DNA of 64,000 nt from Cephalotus follicularis (lineage: Eukaryota > Streptophyta > Magnoliopsida > Oxalidales > Cephalotaceae), in NCBI GenBank assembly GCA_001972305.1, contig BDDD01000272.1, positions 517,600 to 581,599 on the forward strand, given 5' to 3'. Below, piece after piece: positions 61,592 through 64,000 of this stretch. Every line of letters begins with the position of its first letter. Positions within the stretch are counted from its first letter, which is position 1. Made by a program: the position numbers and the translations under genes. Under the pieces are notes generated by a model. The model saw only the letters and a list, made by a program, of their open reading frames with translations. It searched no databases and was not told the origin of the DNA.

Positions 61592-62377
61592 TTAATTATG
61601 TGAGGAGGGATGGGAACAGAGCACACGTGAAATACACCAATATGGCAGGATTGTAACGCATGAATGCATATGGCAGTATGATTCGCCTTTCTTTGAGTCG
61701 TTATTAACGTAAAAGTGAAGATGAGCTCCGCATAAAAATTATTTATTAAAACTCCAATATTGATGATATTTATTATTGATAAGTCCCTAAGTATATAAAA
61801 TATACATGATCATTGTATTTAATCAATGTGACCAATTATTCTGATATGTTATTTCGACCATGTTCTGTCCTTACTTGAACAATAAAAAAGTTATCTAAAA
61901 AAAACTTTAATATCTAAGATTGTTCTTATTTATAAGCACGGGTATATAAAATAAACATGACCTCTGTATTTCCTATCCTCATGTGTAAATCTTGGATTTT
62001 CAGATTTATAAGGACTAGAAATGCAAATTTGATCAATTCATCTTGATACTAAATTTATGTATAATTTTAAAAACATGCTTAAAATTTGAATTTTAATCTT
62101 AAAAACATATTTACGAAAAATTGTAATCTCAAGTGGGTGAAACAAACAAAACTTTTTGTTCATAATAACATTGAGAAATGTAAAAAATCATTGTACTATA
62201 TTTTCATGGAATCAATGTGGTAAGTGTACTTGTCGGTTGTTGAGGGGTGTTATTCATTTATGATAAAAACTGTAGGTTGAGTTTAGATAGGGACATTAAA
62301 ATTCAGTCAGTTTAAAGATAAAGTCAACAATTACGTTCACATTCACTTTTCTCTTTCTTGACTTGTAATTTTAGTTT
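61592..62377. other. AT-rich intergenic DNA, nothing recognised
   Basis: No reading frame, RNA gene or terminal-repeat structure is supported. Confidence 0.4.
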
Positions 62378-62660
62378 GGATAAAATATAAAAAATCCATA
62401 ATATTTAGATTAATTAATATTTTACTTTTTATATTTTTAAATATTATAAAAACCCTTTTAATTTTAAATTCGTTTAAATATTAATACTCTTAAGTTTGAG
62501 TCGTTAACGATTAACTTATTCAAATTTGAGTCAATTTAAGTATTAATCTTTTGTATTATAAGCATAAATTATAAATTAAAAAAATATATATAATATTTGA
62601 GAATAGAATAAATAAAATATTAATGAGTACAACCTCAAAAGATTTTTTTTGTATTTTACC
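62378..62660. mobile_element. Fold-back MITE, family 1 copy 2
   Basis: GGATAAAATATAAAAAATCC at the left and TTTTTTGTATTTTACC at the right are inverted relatives and match the ends at 31079-31366. The interior shares AAATTCGTTTAAATATTAAT and TAATGAGTACAACCTC-type words. It lies about 220 bases upstream of the epoxide hydrolase TATA box. Confidence 0.6.
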
Positions 62661-62879
62661 ATTTTTGATTTCCATCAACAATTATGAATTCACTTCGCTG
62701 CACCATCTTTGAAAATAGAGAAACGCGAAAATCGAAAAAGCATCTTATTATCAGAGATTTTTTAGGGTGATAATATATATTTATTTTATTTTACTGAATA
62801 CGTCACATTCCACGTCATGGATGGAACCAAAAACAAAAACTAAACAACAAAATAGCGACTTTACTTCTGTTACTACTAT

Positions 62880-62886
62880 TATAAAA
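62880..62886 (+). promoter_or_regulatory. TATA box of the epoxide hydrolase gene
   Basis: TATAAAA followed by GG, 65 bases before the ATG at 62952. The spacing fits a leader of about 40 bases. Confidence 0.65.
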
Positions 62887-62951
62887 GGCATGGCAAACAA
62901 ACCCAAAGAGAGAACAAATTTTTAACATACTTAAGAAGAAAACGAAAGATC

Positions 62952-63416
62952 ATGGAAAAGATAGAGCATACAACAGTGCCCACAAATGGCATCAACATGC
63001 ACATAGCATCCATAGGGACAGGCCCAGTGATTCTCTTCCTTCATGGCTTCCCTGAGCTCTGGTATTCATGGCGTCACCACCTCCTCTCACTCTCCTCCCT
63101 CGGTTACCGTTGCATCGCCCCCGACCTACGCGGGTATGGTGACACTGACGCGCCGCCTGATGTCACGTCATACACGGCGTTTCACATCGTGGGTGACCTC
63201 ATCGGGCTGCTCGACACGCTTGGTATCGAGCAGGTGTTTCTGGTGGGCCATGACTGGGGTGCTGTTATAGCTTGGTGGTTTTGTCTATTTAGGCCTGATA
63301 GGATCAAGGCCTTGGTCAACATGAGCGTGCAGTTTAATAAGAGAAATCCAAAAGTGAAGACTTTGGATGGATTCAGAGCCTTGTTTGGTGATGATTACTA
63401 TATTTGCAGGTTTCAG
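62952..63416 (+). CDS. Soluble epoxide hydrolase, exon 1 (gene runs off the window)
   Basis: Exon 1 is 155 codons, ends YYICRFQ in phase 0, and is followed by the donor GTAAGT. The protein has the alpha/beta-hydrolase pattern: HGFPELWYSWR with the oxyanion-hole HGFP at residues 31-34, DLRGYGDTDAP (58-68), and the nucleophile elbow GHDWGA with Asp101. It adds water to epoxides, in plants mainly fatty-acid epoxides of cutin and defence lipids. The acid Asp and the His of the triad lie in later exons, not in this window; the orphan exon at 45112 shows what the last one looks like. The start is supported by the family's usual MEKIEHxxVxxNGI N-terminus and the TATA box. Intron 1 contains an LTR from 63781. 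Confidence 0.93.
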
Positions 63417-63780
63417 GTAAGTTTGTTTGCTTGTTGCTATACCTTTTGTTTTGGCAGTTTTATGAAATTACTTGGATATTGATCTTTTAGTACGATTATC
63501 TTAACGAATTTGTGGTTGATTGGCTTTCTAGTTTTCTTAATCGTTATTTATATAATTACTTAATTTCCTGTTCCAGTAATGGTGATTGTTATTGGAAACT
63601 AGTAGTAGTTGGTCTCTGTATATTAATATGAGGATAACAAAGTTGACTTTTGGACTTGATTCCAATGCATGTTTATTTTGAAGATTTTATATGGATTTGG
63701 GTATTCCTTGCCAGATATATCATATATAGGAGGTAGCTGTTTGTTTATGCAATGTTTAGTTTGAAGTCCTTGATCATAAC

Positions 63781-64000
63781 TGTTGATGCGGAAATCTCTC
63801 CCACAACAGTACCCCACGTGTAGGGGCGTGATTTGTATTTGGGGAATGCGAGAATCTGTCCGAGGAAGAGGTTTGTGGATCCCTGCACAAGCAAAAGAGT
63901 GGAGAAGGGTCCAGGAGGTTATTCTCCCGGGGGCACTCCGAAGCTCAAGTTAGCTTTAGTACAGAGAGTAATGGGTTCTTCGTGTGCTAGAAGAAGAGAA
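63781..64000 (-). mobile_element. LTR, family F copy 2, in epoxide-hydrolase intron 1
   Basis: The stretch starts TGTTGATGCGG, the complement of an LTR 3' end (CCGCATCAACA). Its complement aligns with 24541-24752: shared words include ACTTGAGC(G/T)TCGGAGTG, GGGAGAA(G/T)AACCTCCTGGACC, TGTGCAGGGAT and CTCGGACAGATT. It continues past the window edge, so solo or full-length is unknown. An ATAAC TSD is predicted (63776-63780). Confidence 0.65.

Overview
The window looks like nuclear DNA of a eudicot plant. It is AT-rich, host genes are sparse and intron-bearing, the recognisable families are plant ones (pectin methylesterase and its inhibitor, soluble epoxide hydrolase), and most of the sequence is nested plant transposable elements. 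I cannot name the species from sequence alone. Everything here was read by eye; repeat boundaries rest on visible terminal motifs and target-site duplications (TSDs).

Layout. 1-1837: the end of a large minus-strand LTR. 3290-6088: a solo LTR. 6089-6720: a Ty3/gypsy leader and gag scrap. 6720-23861: a 5'-truncated minus-strand LINE cut into four pieces by a 2.6 kb LTR (7364-15405, itself holding solo LTRs at 8598-11185 and 11630-14467), a 1.5 kb LTR-like block (15851-17319), and a Harbinger-like DNA element (17918-22842) that carries a Myb/SANT-like gene split by another solo LTR (18479-21378). 24192-24752: a short solo LTR. 24996-30978: a Ty1/copia element with both LTRs and a tRNA-derived SINE inside. 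31-36 kb: small fold-back elements and a second copy (minus strand, 33076-35971) of the solo LTR seen at 11630. 38557-39930: a MULE-like element with very long inverted arms.

Gene island. 40937-42737 is an apparently intact two-exon PMEI-pectin methylesterase gene. 45112-45358 is an orphan last exon of a soluble epoxide hydrolase. 45933-46484 is an intact pectin methylesterase/invertase inhibitor gene. 62952-63416 is exon 1 of an epoxide hydrolase gene that runs off the window. Between the last two lie a decayed CACTA element (about 47.1-52.9 kb) and a second Ty1/copia element (54754-60086). The PME and the inhibitor act on the same cell-wall substrate system. The orphan exon and the partial gene point to an old tandem epoxide-hydrolase cluster split by repeats.

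Most unusual signals: (i) several unrelated large LTRs carry clusters of short perfect palindromes built on GTCGAC or similar cores; (ii) solo LTRs greatly outnumber full elements; (iii) the two copies of one LTR family start with a 28 bp hairpin; (iv) the Harbinger-like element keeps its Myb-like gene but no transposase that I can see; (v) a poly(A)-tailed, 5'-truncated copy of a gypsy 3' end resembles a retrocopy.
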